17,110 nucleotides of DNA from assembly GCA_020048595.1 (NCBI GenBank), contig JAIFMH010000085.1, positions 1 to 17,110 on the forward strand, read 5' to 3'. This DNA comes from Bacteroidota bacterium (GTDB taxonomy: Bacteria; Bacteroidota; Bacteroidia; Bacteroidales; UBA4417). Under the pieces are notes generated by a model. That model saw nothing but the letters and a program-made list of their open reading frames with translations. It was not told where the DNA came from and searched no databases. The first letter of the stretch is position 1. Every line of letters starts with the position of its first letter. Positions 7,289-13,805 of the stretch are shown here, piece by piece. Position numbers and translations under genes: made by a program.

Positions 7289-8102
7289 CTTAGCAACCCG
7301 CTCACTTACTGCAGTTTTTTTCGTTATTGCAATGGTTGGTTCAGCATTGCTGGGACAAACTGTATTTTCGGTTCTTTTGTTTATTATCACACTTCTGAGT
7401 CTTAATGAATTTATTTCAATTGTTACAACCGAAACTAATAAGCCTGCCTATTGGCCTACAATGATTGTCGGAGGGATACTCTACAGCATTTTTGCTTCTC
7501 ATGCAATGGGCTTGATAGCTGCTGATGGTTTACTTTTTATAATTCCTTTTGTTTTCCTTCTATTCATAACAGAACTCTGGCGGAATAATTCAAATCCTTT
7601 TACCAACATTGCTTTAAGTTTAATTGCTATAACTTATATTGCACTGCCTTTGGGTTTGATGATGTACTTCTTCGATCCCGTTATTCTATCCGGGCCTTTT
7701 CATTATGGTATTGTATTGGGATTTCTTGCTATTTTATGGCTTAATGATACCGGTGCCTATTTTGTTGGATCTCTTATTGGGAGGCATAAGCTTTTTGAAC
7801 GAATTTCGCCTGGTAAAACCTGGGAAGGCAGTGCCGGTGGAGCCCTTTTTGCAATACTCACTTCCTGGGGGCTTTCTTTCATCTTCCAGCAGCTTGATGT
7901 ATTGCAATGGATGATGCTGGCTGTTCTGATTGTGATAACAGGTACATTGGGAGATCTTGTAGAGTCAATGCTGAAACGCAGCCTGGGAATTAAAGACTCA
8001 GGTAACATTTTACCCGGGCATGGTGGCCTGCTCGATCGTTTTGATGCCGTTTTACTCTCCACACCATTTGTATTCGTATATTTGGTTCTCTTTTGCCGGT
8101 AA
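7281..8102 (+). CDS. cdsA: Phosphatidate cytidylyltransferase
   Basis: 273 residues. CdsA converts phosphatidic acid and CTP to CDP-diacylglycerol, the branch point for all phospholipids. The protein is highly hydrophobic with about seven or eight membrane helices. The family signature is complete near the C terminus: SMLKRSLGIKDSG (229-241), then LPGHGGLLDRFD (244-255), with the conserved Lys-Asp, His-Gly-Gly and Asp-Arg-x-Asp residues. NDTGAYFVG (155-163) and SPGKTWEGSAGG (176-187) are also typical. The start is GTG at 7281, overlapping the previous gene by eight bases; no ATG lies near enough to keep the first helix. psd follows 19 bases downstream, and its enzyme acts later in the phosphatidylethanolamine branch that uses the CdsA product. 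Confidence 0.96.
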   Translation: MNNLATRSLTAVFFVIAMVGSALLGQTVFSVLLFIITLLSLNEFISIVTTETNKPAYWPTMIVGGILYSIFASHAMGLIAADGLLFIIPFVFLLFITELWRNNSNPFTNIALSLIAITYIALPLGLMMYFFDPVILSGPFHYGIVLGFLAILWLNDTGAYFVGSLIGRHKLFERISPGKTWEGSAGGALFAILTSWGLSFIFQQLDVLQWMMLAVLIVITGTLGDLVESMLKRSLGIKDSGNILPGHGGLLDRFDAVLLSTPFVFVYLVLFCR

Positions 8103-8121
8103 TTTAACACGTTGATCATTA

Positions 8122-8790
8122 ATGAAAATACACAAAGAAGGATACAATAGCATTGCCGCAGCAAGTATAGTAGCTGCTGTTCTGCTGGTAAGTATTAATT
8201 ATTTTTTTCCTGAACAAACGGTTTTTCATTACCTGGGATACATTGCACTACTTGTTTTCTGGATAATTGTAGTCAGGTTTTTTCGAATGCCATTCCGCGA
8301 AATGGTCGAAGATGCCGATATCGTTCTTTGTCCTGCCGATGGCACAGTTGTAGCTATTGAAGAAGTATTTGTGGATGAATTTTTCAATGACAAACGGTTG
8401 CAGGTTTCTGTTTTTATGTCACCGAATAATGTTCATGTTAACAGGTATCCTGTTTCCGGGAAAATTGTTTATACAAATTACTGGCCTGGATCTTTTCTGG
8501 TAGCGTGGCATCCAAAATCATCTACTGAAAACGAAAGAAATACAGTTGTAGTCGAACATCAGAAATATGGGCCTATTATGGTAAGACAAATAGCCGGAGC
8601 TCTTGCCCGTAGGATAGTTTGTTATTCAAAACCTGATGAACGCATAGTGCAGGGAAAGGAATTGGGATTTATTAAATTTGGCAGCCGGGTTGATCTTTAT
8701 TTGCCGCTAAATGCCCATGTAAAAGTTTCCCTGGAGCAAAAAGTGCAGGGCGGAGTAACCGCAATAGCAATACTTGGTACACACAAGTGA
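8122..8790 (+). CDS. psd: Phosphatidylserine decarboxylase proenzyme (short, PSD-A type)
   Basis: 222 residues. The enzyme decarboxylates phosphatidylserine to phosphatidylethanolamine at the inner membrane. It is made as a proenzyme that cleaves itself and turns the new N-terminal serine into a pyruvoyl group. The cleavage site is probably G187-S188 in KFGSRVDLYLP; the short class lacks the LGST form of E. coli. CPADGTV (70-76) and SPNNVHVNRYPVSG (100-113) are the other conserved blocks, with Asp73 and His105 as probable catalytic residues. Two hydrophobic helices (about 12-28 and 36-53) anchor the N terminus. The length fits the short class. The phosphatidylserine synthase gene that would supply its substrate is not in this window. 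It is the last gene of the cluster. Confidence 0.95.
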   Translation: MKIHKEGYNSIAAASIVAAVLLVSINYFFPEQTVFHYLGYIALLVFWIIVVRFFRMPFREMVEDADIVLCPADGTVVAIEEVFVDEFFNDKRLQVSVFMSPNNVHVNRYPVSGKIVYTNYWPGSFLVAWHPKSSTENERNTVVVEHQKYGPIMVRQIAGALARRIVCYSKPDERIVQGKELGFIKFGSRVDLYLPLNAHVKVSLEQKVQGGVTAIAILGTHK

Positions 8791-8821
8791 TGAAATCTTT
8801 AACATCTTTTTAACAAAATAA

Positions 8822-8854
8822 TTGTCGGTAAGTCCAACAATTACAATACTTTTG
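8822..8854 (+). promoter_or_regulatory. Promoter of the small cysteine-rich protein gene
   Basis: TTGTCGG at 8822-8828, 18 bases, then TACTTTTG at 8847-8854, an exact TAnnTTTG. The palindrome CTAATATTAG (8861-8870) lies where transcription should begin. The expected leader is about 30 bases. The gene is therefore probably transcribed separately from the psd cluster. Confidence 0.6.
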
Positions 8855-8892
8855 TGTTATCTAATATTAGAAACCTCTAACAATTTATACCC

Positions 8893-9189
8893 ATGAAAAA
8901 AGCAGCACTTGTAATTTCGTTATTCACTCTTATCTTTGCTTTTACTGTAGCCACAGCATCAGCACAAAAAGTAACATCAGCTGAAAAAGCTAAAACTGAA
9001 AAAGTAAGCACTTCCAAAGAAGCTCCAGCAAAAGCTTGTTGCTCAAGTTCGTCTGCAAAAGCATCTGCAAGCACAAGTGAAGCTAAATCATCAGGTTGCG
9101 CCAAATCATGTAGCGGAGCTGAAGCAAAAAGTTGCTGCAACAAAGGCGAAGCTAAAGCTGAAGTAGCTCCTGTTCCAAAAAAGAACTAA
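8893..9189 (+). CDS. Small secreted cysteine-rich protein of unknown function
   Basis: 98 residues. Residues 1-24 form a typical signal peptide (MKKAALV, hydrophobic core, cleavage after TASA before Gln25). The mature 74 residues are very rich in Ala, Ser and Lys and contain six cysteines: C49-C50, C69, C73 and C81-C82, so two vicinal pairs flank a CxxxC. EAK recurs four times in the mature part. It has no aromatic residues after the signal, so it should be largely unfolded unless it binds something. A periplasmic or extracellular metal-binding or redox role is an inference from the cysteine spacing only. The gene stands alone, between its own promoter and a strong terminator, which argues that it is real. 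I do not recognise the family. Confidence 0.72.
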   Translation: MKKAALVISLFTLIFAFTVATASAQKVTSAEKAKTEKVSTSKEAPAKACCSSSSAKASASTSEAKSSGCAKSCSGAEAKSCCNKGEAKAEVAPVPKKN

Positions 9190-9211
9190 AGGAATAATCT
9201 AACAAAATATA

Positions 9212-9236
9212 CCCGCTGTTTACAGCGGGTTTTTTT
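9212..9236 (+). terminator. Rho-independent terminator after the cysteine-rich protein gene
   Basis: CCCGCTG (9212-9218), loop TTTA, then CAGCGGG (9223-9229), followed by seven T. This is a perfect seven-base GC-rich stem 22 bases after the stop codon. Confidence 0.93.
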
Positions 9237-9408
9237 ATGTCTGATTTTTTTATATTGTTTGGACGATAGTGCAGTTTGATCGGTTACAATTAGCCTAAAA
9301 ATATATTTATGTCATAACCGGACCAGAGTCTACAGCCTAAGTGTATCTTGTAATTCAAATTTGATCCAAGAAAATTAATGTAGATTAGGTTTCACTTTTA
9401 AACAGATC
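9237..9408. other. Gap between convergent genes with no gene seen
   Basis: AT-rich DNA between the terminator at 9212 and the end of the HAD gene. The only structure is CGGTTA (9281-9286) with TAACCG (9315-9320), 28 bases apart and with no T-run in the direction of the HAD gene, so I do not call it a terminator. Confidence 0.5.
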
Positions 9409-10107
9409 CTAAAGTATTCCAATAATCTCATCCAATGAAAAAACTTCCATGGTAACAGGTTCATTATGTTTCTTGTTATCATGATTTACATATAGCTGAT
9501 CCATGCCTGATTGTCGGGCACCAGCCATGTCAACTACCAGGTCGTCACCAATCATCAGACTTTCTTTTGCCAAGGCTCCTGTTTTTCGAAGTGCAAATTT
9601 AAAAATTTCAGGATCAGGTTTCTTTGAACCAGCTTCTTCACTTGTAATAATATTTGTAAAGTACCGGCCCATACCCGAATTTTTCAGTTTGCTGAATTGT
9701 ACCTCTTCAAATCCATTTGTAATTACGTGAAGCGGATATTTCGAGAAAAGGTATTCAAGAGTTTCTTTTGCAAACGGAAACAGGTGTGTTGTCGATGAAA
9801 TCCCTTCAATAAAGCTTGAAGCCATTGCTTCTCCTAACTTGCGATCATCTATTCCTAAAACAACCAGAGTGTCATAAAACCTGCGGAAATTCAAGTCGCT
9901 TTTCCCTATCTTGTCGTCCCTGTATAAAGCCCATAAAGCCAGGTTGATATCAACATATTTTTCTCTGAATGTTTCATAGTTTTCTATTCCTCTTTCTTTC
10001 AGATTTAATGCTTTAAACATTTCCCGCTTCGTTTCTTCGGCAGTTCGTTCAAAATCCCATAATGTATGATCGAGGTCAAAAAAGATATGCTTGTATTTTT
10101 TTGTCAT
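9409..10107 (-). CDS. HAD-family hydrolase, YjjG/nucleotidase-like
   Basis: 232 residues from the chosen start. HAD phosphatases hydrolyse small phosphate esters. The motifs are complete: DLDHT (11-15, nucleophile Asp11 and acid-base Asp13), HVITNG (127-132, Thr130), KKPDP (162-166) and GDDLVVDMAGA (187-197). A helical cap lies at about residues 20-110. It resembles YjjG-type pyrimidine nucleotidases (YjjG / TIGR02254 group), but the substrate cannot be read off. The open frame extends 20 codons further upstream, to 10167, but I reject that part. A consensus promoter box lies inside it at 10127-10134, its residues are unlike the family, and conserved similarity begins with KHIFFDLDHT just after the ATG at 10107. 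It is divergent from the SPFH gene. Confidence 0.87.
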   Translation of the reverse strand: MTKKYKHIFFDLDHTLWDFERTAEETKREMFKALNLKERGIENYETFREKYVDINLALWALYRDDKIGKSDLNFRRFYDTLVVLGIDDRKLGEAMASSFIEGISSTTHLFPFAKETLEYLFSKYPLHVITNGFEEVQFSKLKNSGMGRYFTNIITSEEAGSKKPDPEIFKFALRKTGALAKESLMIGDDLVVDMAGARQSGMDQLYVNHDNKKHNEPVTMEVFSLDEIIGIL

Positions 10108-10126
10108 ATGTCCATTTTTCGTAGTG

Positions 10127-10134
10127 CAAAAGTA
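10127..10134 (-). promoter_or_regulatory. Promoter -7 box of the HAD gene, which decides its start
   Basis: On the minus strand this reads TACTTTTG followed by CA, an exact TAnnTTTG. Transcription would begin about 14 bases before the ATG at 10107, so the upstream TTG-initiated extension cannot be on the message. Confidence 0.65.
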
Positions 10135-10168
10135 GTTTTTGATTTTTAGAAAAAAAATTTTATCCAAC

Positions 10169-10201
10169 TTGTCGGAAATGCGAAAAAGATTCGTATTATT
10201 G
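10169..10201 (+). promoter_or_regulatory. Candidate promoter of the SPFH gene run
   Basis: TTGTCGG (10169-10175), 18 bases, then TATTATTG (10194-10201). The second box has one mismatch to TAnnTTTG. The two halves have the same sequence start and spacing as the promoter at 8822, which raises my belief. The ATG at 10228 is 26 bases downstream. Confidence 0.45.
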
Positions 10202-10227
10202 TGATGTTAAAATAATATCATAATAAA

Positions 10228-11094
10228 ATGGAAAAAGAAAAATTAGACTCAACTTCAACGGGCTATTTTGGCCTGTTAATCCTGCTGGCATTCCTTGTTG
10301 GTGGTATTTTAATGTTGGTAATGTTCAATCAACATTTATTTGGTGTAATAGCAGGACCAGTTTTCCTGGTTATCGCTTCCTTTATGGCAGCCGGATTTTT
10401 GGTAATTAATCCTAACGAGTCCTCAGTACTCACTCTTTTTGGCGAATACAAAGGGACCTTGAAACGTAATGGATTTTATTGGGTTAATCCATTTTTTGTT
10501 AAAAAGAAAATTTCTTTACGAGCCCGTAACTTTAATAGCGAGTTGCTTAAAGTAAACGACAAGCTTGGCAATCCGATTATGATCGGAATTGTGCTTGTAT
10601 GGAAGGTAGAGGAAACTTTCAAAGCAGCTTTCCAGGTCGATGATTACCTGAGATTTGTAGAAATACAAAGCGAATCGGCTGTACGCAAACTTGCCGGACA
10701 TTATGCGTATGATAATTTCGACGACGATCAAACCGATATCACACTTCGGGGTGGTGGTGAGGAAGTGAATCATGTACTTGAAAAGGAACTTTCAGAACGT
10801 TTGCATATTGCCGGTATCAATGTTATTGAAGCACGCATTGCTCACCTGGCATATTCGGCTGAAATTGCGCAGGCCATGCTCAAACGCCAGCAAGCTACAG
10901 CTGTTGTAGCTGCGCGTACAAAAATAGTTGAAGGTGCAGTAAGTATGGTCGAAATGGCATTGAATAAACTATCGGACCGTAAAATTGTGGATCTGGATGA
11001 TGAACGGAAAGCTGTAATGGTGAGTAACCTTTTGGTGGTCTTGTGTTCAGATAAAGATGCTTCACCTGTTGTGAATGCCGGATCAATCTATTAA
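10228..11094 (+). CDS. SPFH/band 7 (stomatin/prohibitin-like) membrane protein
   Basis: 288 residues. SPFH proteins form large ring or cage assemblies on membranes and often work with proteases or membrane-organising partners. Two hydrophobic segments (about 13-33 and 37-60) anchor the N terminus. The SPFH domain begins at NPNESSVLTLFGEYKGT (62-78) and runs through VVWKVE-like strands (LVWKVEETF) and the helix QSESAVRKLAGHYAYDN (147-163). The C-terminal helical part (AEIAQAMLKRQQATAVVAAR, then VSMVEMALNKL) is typical of band 7 families. Residues 164-178 form an acidic and glycine-rich loop. It heads a tight run: the next gene starts ten bases after its stop. No NfeD-like protein or paired protease is adjacent. 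Family clear; role unknown. The promoter candidate at 10169 lies directly upstream. Confidence 0.88.
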   Translation: MEKEKLDSTSTGYFGLLILLAFLVGGILMLVMFNQHLFGVIAGPVFLVIASFMAAGFLVINPNESSVLTLFGEYKGTLKRNGFYWVNPFFVKKKISLRARNFNSELLKVNDKLGNPIMIGIVLVWKVEETFKAAFQVDDYLRFVEIQSESAVRKLAGHYAYDNFDDDQTDITLRGGGEEVNHVLEKELSERLHIAGINVIEARIAHLAYSAEIAQAMLKRQQATAVVAARTKIVEGAVSMVEMALNKLSDRKIVDLDDERKAVMVSNLLVVLCSDKDASPVVNAGSIY

Positions 11095-11104
11095 TCAGTA
11101 TTAA

Positions 11105-11653
11105 ATGGAAAGAATTATTTACAAGGAAGAGCAATCATTCAGGCAGTCAATTATACCATGGATAATGATTGCATCTATTTTGGTTGCAATTGTCGGATTT
11201 GGTGTAAGTTTTTACCAGCAGCTCTATCTGGGCAATCCTTATGGAGATGAACCAAAAAGTGATAATAGCCTGATCTGGGGTAGTATTATTTCTTTTATTG
11301 TGATGAGCGGAGCTTTTATTTTTATCTTGAGTGGTAGATTGGTAACTGAGGTTTGGTCGGATGGTATAAGATATAAATTCCCACCGCTGATTCGCAAAAT
11401 GCGCCATATCGCCCTTAATGAGATAGTTACAGTTGATGTGGCTAAATACAGGCCAATTGTTGAGTTTGGTGGTTGGGGATGGAGAAGACGATTGGTATCA
11501 CGAAAAACTGCATTCAATGTCAGCGGAAATATGGGAGTGAGGGTTACTCTGAAAAATGGCAGACAGATACTGTTTGGTACTCAGAAGCAGGATGAAATGA
11601 AACGCGCAGTTGCTAAAATGTTAACGCATAATAACTTACAATCACTTAGTTAA
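11105..11653 (+). CDS. Two-helix membrane protein with a PH-like cytoplasmic domain
   Basis: 182 residues. Two membrane segments (about 15-37 and 56-80) are joined by a short charged loop. The C-terminal 100 residues look like a small beta-rich domain: VTEVWSDGIRYKFPP, then IALNEIVTVDVAKYRPI, a tryptophan-rich GGWGWRRR turn, AFNVSGNMGVRVTLKNGRQILFGTQ, and a closing helix EMKRAVAKML. The strand-turn-strand pattern ending in LFGTQ recalls bacterial PH-like domains of small membrane proteins; I think it belongs to the DUF6141 group, but I am not certain. It sits ten bases after the SPFH gene and five bases before the hydrolase gene, so the three are very probably one message. Both SPFH and this protein are membrane-anchored with cytosolic or outward domains, consistent with a complex. 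Confidence 0.65.
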   Translation: MERIIYKEEQSFRQSIIPWIMIASILVAIVGFGVSFYQQLYLGNPYGDEPKSDNSLIWGSIISFIVMSGAFIFILSGRLVTEVWSDGIRYKFPPLIRKMRHIALNEIVTVDVAKYRPIVEFGGWGWRRRLVSRKTAFNVSGNMGVRVTLKNGRQILFGTQKQDEMKRAVAKMLTHNNLQSLS

Positions 11654-11658
11654 TAATA

Positions 11659-13050
11659 ATGAAAAAGATAATTTTTTTACAGTTACTGATTTTAACAACA
11701 TTTTCCTTATGTGCTCAGGATATTACAGGGCAATGGAATGGGATTTTACAAGTACGTGGTATTCAGTTACGATTAGTTTTTAATATTACTAAGACTGAAA
11801 CCGGGTATAGTTCAACTATGGACAGTCCGGACCAGGGTGCTAAGGGCATCCCTGTTACGGCAACTTTATTTGAGAATATAACTTTAAAACTTGCCATTTC
11901 GAACGCGGGAATAGAATATGAAGGAGAGTTTAAAGAGGGTGCTTTTGTTGGAACCTTCAAACAAAGCGGGCAATCCTTCCCTCTCGATTTAACCAGAGAT
12001 ATCGTTGAAAAGGCGGAATTGAAAAGACCACAGGAACCAGTTAAACCATATCCTTATTATTCAGAAGAGGTAATTTTTGTAAATGAAAATGCGAACATAA
12101 AATTAGCTGGAACATTAACCTTACCTGAAAAAGAAGGAAAATTCCCGGTTGTTGTATTAATTACCGGAAGCGGACCACAAAATAGAGATGAGGAACTGAT
12201 GGGACATAAGCCATTTCTGGTTCTGTCCGATTATTTAACAAGAAATGGTATTGCGGTATTACGTTACGACGACAGGGGAACAGCACAATCAGAAGGTGAT
12301 TTTAAATCTGCAACTTCCCTTGATTTTGCTTCTGATGTTGACGCAGCTATTTCATACCTAAAGACAAGAAAGGAAATTGACAGAAAGAATATCGGGCTGA
12401 TCGGACACAGTGAAGGAGGAATAATTGCTCCTATAGTAGCAGCAAACTGCAAAGATGTTAATTTTATTGTATTGTTGGCGGGAACTGGAATTCGAGGTGA
12501 TCAGTTGCTGTTGTTGCAGCAGGAACTTATTGGAATAGCATCGGGTATACCGGAACGCGAATTACAGAAAACCAAGGAGATAAATAGTGGTGCATTTGAT
12601 ATTGTGGTAAAATCAACTAATCAGGAAGCTTTAAAAACTGACCTTGCAAACTTTTTAACACAAAAATTAAAAGAATTTCCGGGTGATCAGAAACCTTCAG
12701 GAATGAGTGAAAGTGATTTTATAAATACTCAGGTTGATCAGCTTACCAGTCCCTGGATGCAATATTTTATCAAATATGATCCTGCACCAGCATTAGAAAA
12801 AGTAAAGTGCCGGGTTTTAGCGCTTAATGGTGAAAAGGACTTGCAGGTTCCGGCAAAACAAAATTTACCAGCAATAAAAGCTGCGTTAGTAAAGGGTAAA
12901 AATAAAAGTATTACTATTATTGAATTACCAAATCTGAACCACCTGTTCCAGGAATGTAAAACCGGTTTACCCAATGAGTATGCACTTCTTGAGCAAACGA
13001 TTTCGCCTGCAGCATTAGAAGAAATCACAAAATGGATACAGGTGAAATAA
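11659..13050 (+). CDS. Secreted alpha/beta hydrolase
   Basis: 463 residues. A signal peptide (1-19) ends in LCAQ. Residues 20-115 form a beta-rich N-terminal domain (ITGQWNGIL, VATLFENITLKL-like strands, FVGTFKQSGQSFPLDL) seen in front of many secreted Bacteroidota hydrolases. The hydrolase core has LITGSGPQNRDEE (about 168-180, oxyanion region), LRYDDRGTAQSEGD (201-214) and nucleophile elbow GHSEGG with Ser251. The likely triad is Ser251, Asp394 (NGEKDLQVP) and His428 (LPNLNHLF). The substrate is probably an ester or acylated peptide, but nothing fixes it. It lies in the run after the membrane protein with a five-base gap. Seven of its first eight leucines are TTA, against four of nine in the SPFH gene, so it may have joined the run later. 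Confidence 0.87.
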   Translation: MKKIIFLQLLILTTFSLCAQDITGQWNGILQVRGIQLRLVFNITKTETGYSSTMDSPDQGAKGIPVTATLFENITLKLAISNAGIEYEGEFKEGAFVGTFKQSGQSFPLDLTRDIVEKAELKRPQEPVKPYPYYSEEVIFVNENANIKLAGTLTLPEKEGKFPVVVLITGSGPQNRDEELMGHKPFLVLSDYLTRNGIAVLRYDDRGTAQSEGDFKSATSLDFASDVDAAISYLKTRKEIDRKNIGLIGHSEGGIIAPIVAANCKDVNFIVLLAGTGIRGDQLLLLQQELIGIASGIPERELQKTKEINSGAFDIVVKSTNQEALKTDLANFLTQKLKEFPGDQKPSGMSESDFINTQVDQLTSPWMQYFIKYDPAPALEKVKCRVLALNGEKDLQVPAKQNLPAIKAALVKGKNKSITIIELPNLNHLFQECKTGLPNEYALLEQTISPAALEEITKWIQVK

Positions 13051-13089
13051 ATTTTATATAGTGTAACAGACAAGAATTAATAAAATCAG

Positions 13090-13275
13090 ATGCCGAAGAA
13101 AAAAGTTTTTGCTTTACGCCTTGACGAAGAAGTTTATGCAGCTGTCGAACGATGGGCGGCTGATGAATTCCGGAGTACCAATGGCCAATTGGAATGGATT
13201 ATCAGCAAAGCTTTGAAAGATGCCCGAAGATTTCCCCCACCAAAAGCAATGGATATAATTGAAGAGGAAAAATAA
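13090..13275 (+). CDS. Ribbon-helix-helix (Arc-like) DNA-binding protein
   Basis: 61 residues. KKVFALRLDEEVYAAVERWA (4-23) gives the ribbon strand and first helix; the second helix is NGQLEWIISKALKDA (31-45). This is the layout of Arc/MetJ-type ribbon-helix-helix proteins, which bind DNA as dimers through the strand. The strand residues facing DNA would be about K5, F7, L9 and R10. It follows the hydrolase gene by 39 bases, with no promoter box in the gap and a strong terminator immediately after, so it is the last gene of the SPFH run and could control that run. The partner of a toxin-antitoxin pair would be expected next door, and none is seen. I recall RHH genes beside SPFH genes in Bacteroidota, but could not check. 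Confidence 0.8.
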   Translation: MPKKKVFALRLDEEVYAAVERWAADEFRSTNGQLEWIISKALKDARRFPPPKAMDIIEEEK

Positions 13276-13311
13276 AAAAAGCGGTAGGATGTATGTCCTG
13301 CCGCTTTTTTT
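13274..13311. terminator. Bidirectional terminator between convergent genes
   Basis: Seven A, then GCGGTAGGA (13281-13289), loop TGTATG, TCCTGCCGC (13296-13304) and seven T. The nine-base stem has a single G-T pair. The A-run and T-run let it end the RHH gene on the plus strand and the DUF1573 gene on the minus strand. Confidence 0.93.
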
Positions 13312-13336
13312 ATACTTATGTTAAAATGTTGGAGTT

Positions 13337-13768
13337 TTATTTTTTAGCAACAACAGTTCCTTTAATTAAAAGCATAACCGGATTTGGATCAGCATTGGTA
13401 GTAACCGTAATGCTTTTTGTAAATGCACCCATGGCAGCAGCGTTATAAGTAGCAGCAATAATAGTAGATTTCCCTGGAAGTACAGGCTCCTGCGAATATT
13501 TCAGGTTGGTGCAACCACAACCAGCTTTAGCGGTTTGAATCAGTAAAGGCTCTTTTCCCTCATTGGTAAGTTTAAATTCAGCTTCTTTAGGAATGCCTTG
13601 TTCAATTTCGCCAAAATCACTTGTGGTTTTATCCCATTTAGCTTTTGGCGCATTCGGAGAGGTGACTTTATTGGCCTGAACAGTGCCAGTTGAAGCAACA
13701 GCCTGTTGTGCATTTACCTGGCTAAATCCGAAAACAAAGATAATAGCAATAAGAACTAGATGTTTCAT
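13337..13768 (-). CDS. Secreted DUF1573-domain protein
   Basis: 143 residues. Residues 1-20 are a signal peptide with cleavage before Gln21 (QVNAQQ). A Thr/Pro/Ala linker (21-43) leads into an immunoglobulin-like DUF1573 domain: WDKTTSDFGEIEQG (45-58), EAEFKLTNEGKEPLLI (62-77), the family's GCGCT motif (C84, C86) and PGKSTIIAATYNAA (98-111), ending in LLIKGTVV. The domain is common in Bacteroidota surface and periplasmic proteins and has no established reaction. Its mean length in the family is similar, so it is complete. The gene is transcribed alone; a near-consensus -7 box lies about 30 bases upstream and the shared terminator follows. Confidence 0.9.
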   Translation of the reverse strand: MKHLVLIAIIFVFGFSQVNAQQAVASTGTVQANKVTSPNAPKAKWDKTTSDFGEIEQGIPKEAEFKLTNEGKEPLLIQTAKAGCGCTNLKYSQEPVLPGKSTIIAATYNAAAMGAFTKSITVTTNADPNPVMLLIKGTVVAKK

Positions 13769-13797
13769 GAGATTTTAGATTATTTAATTTGTTTGTG

Positions 13798-13805
13798 CAA
13801 AGATG
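13798..13805 (-). promoter_or_regulatory. Near-consensus -7 box of the DUF1573 gene
   Basis: On the minus strand it reads CATCTTTG followed by CA, one base off TAnnTTTG. It lies about 30 bases before the ATG. No clear -33 element is visible. Confidence 0.45.

Noticed and set aside
7757..8164. 135-codon minus-strand frame across the end of cdsA and start of psd
   Set aside because: It lies opposite two well-identified genes whose signature motifs are intact, and it has no family features of its own.
9281..9320. CGGTTA / TAACCG inverted repeat as a terminator of the HAD gene
   Set aside because: The 28-base loop is long, the stem has only six pairs and no T-run follows on the minus strand.
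10108..10167. N-terminal 20-codon extension of the HAD protein
   Set aside because: It contains a consensus promoter box for the gene itself, and its residues do not resemble the family, whose similarity begins right after the internal ATG.
13090..13275. Toxin-antitoxin antitoxin
   Set aside because: Ribbon-helix-helix proteins are often antitoxins, but no small toxin gene is adjacent: the flanks are a secreted hydrolase gene and a terminator.
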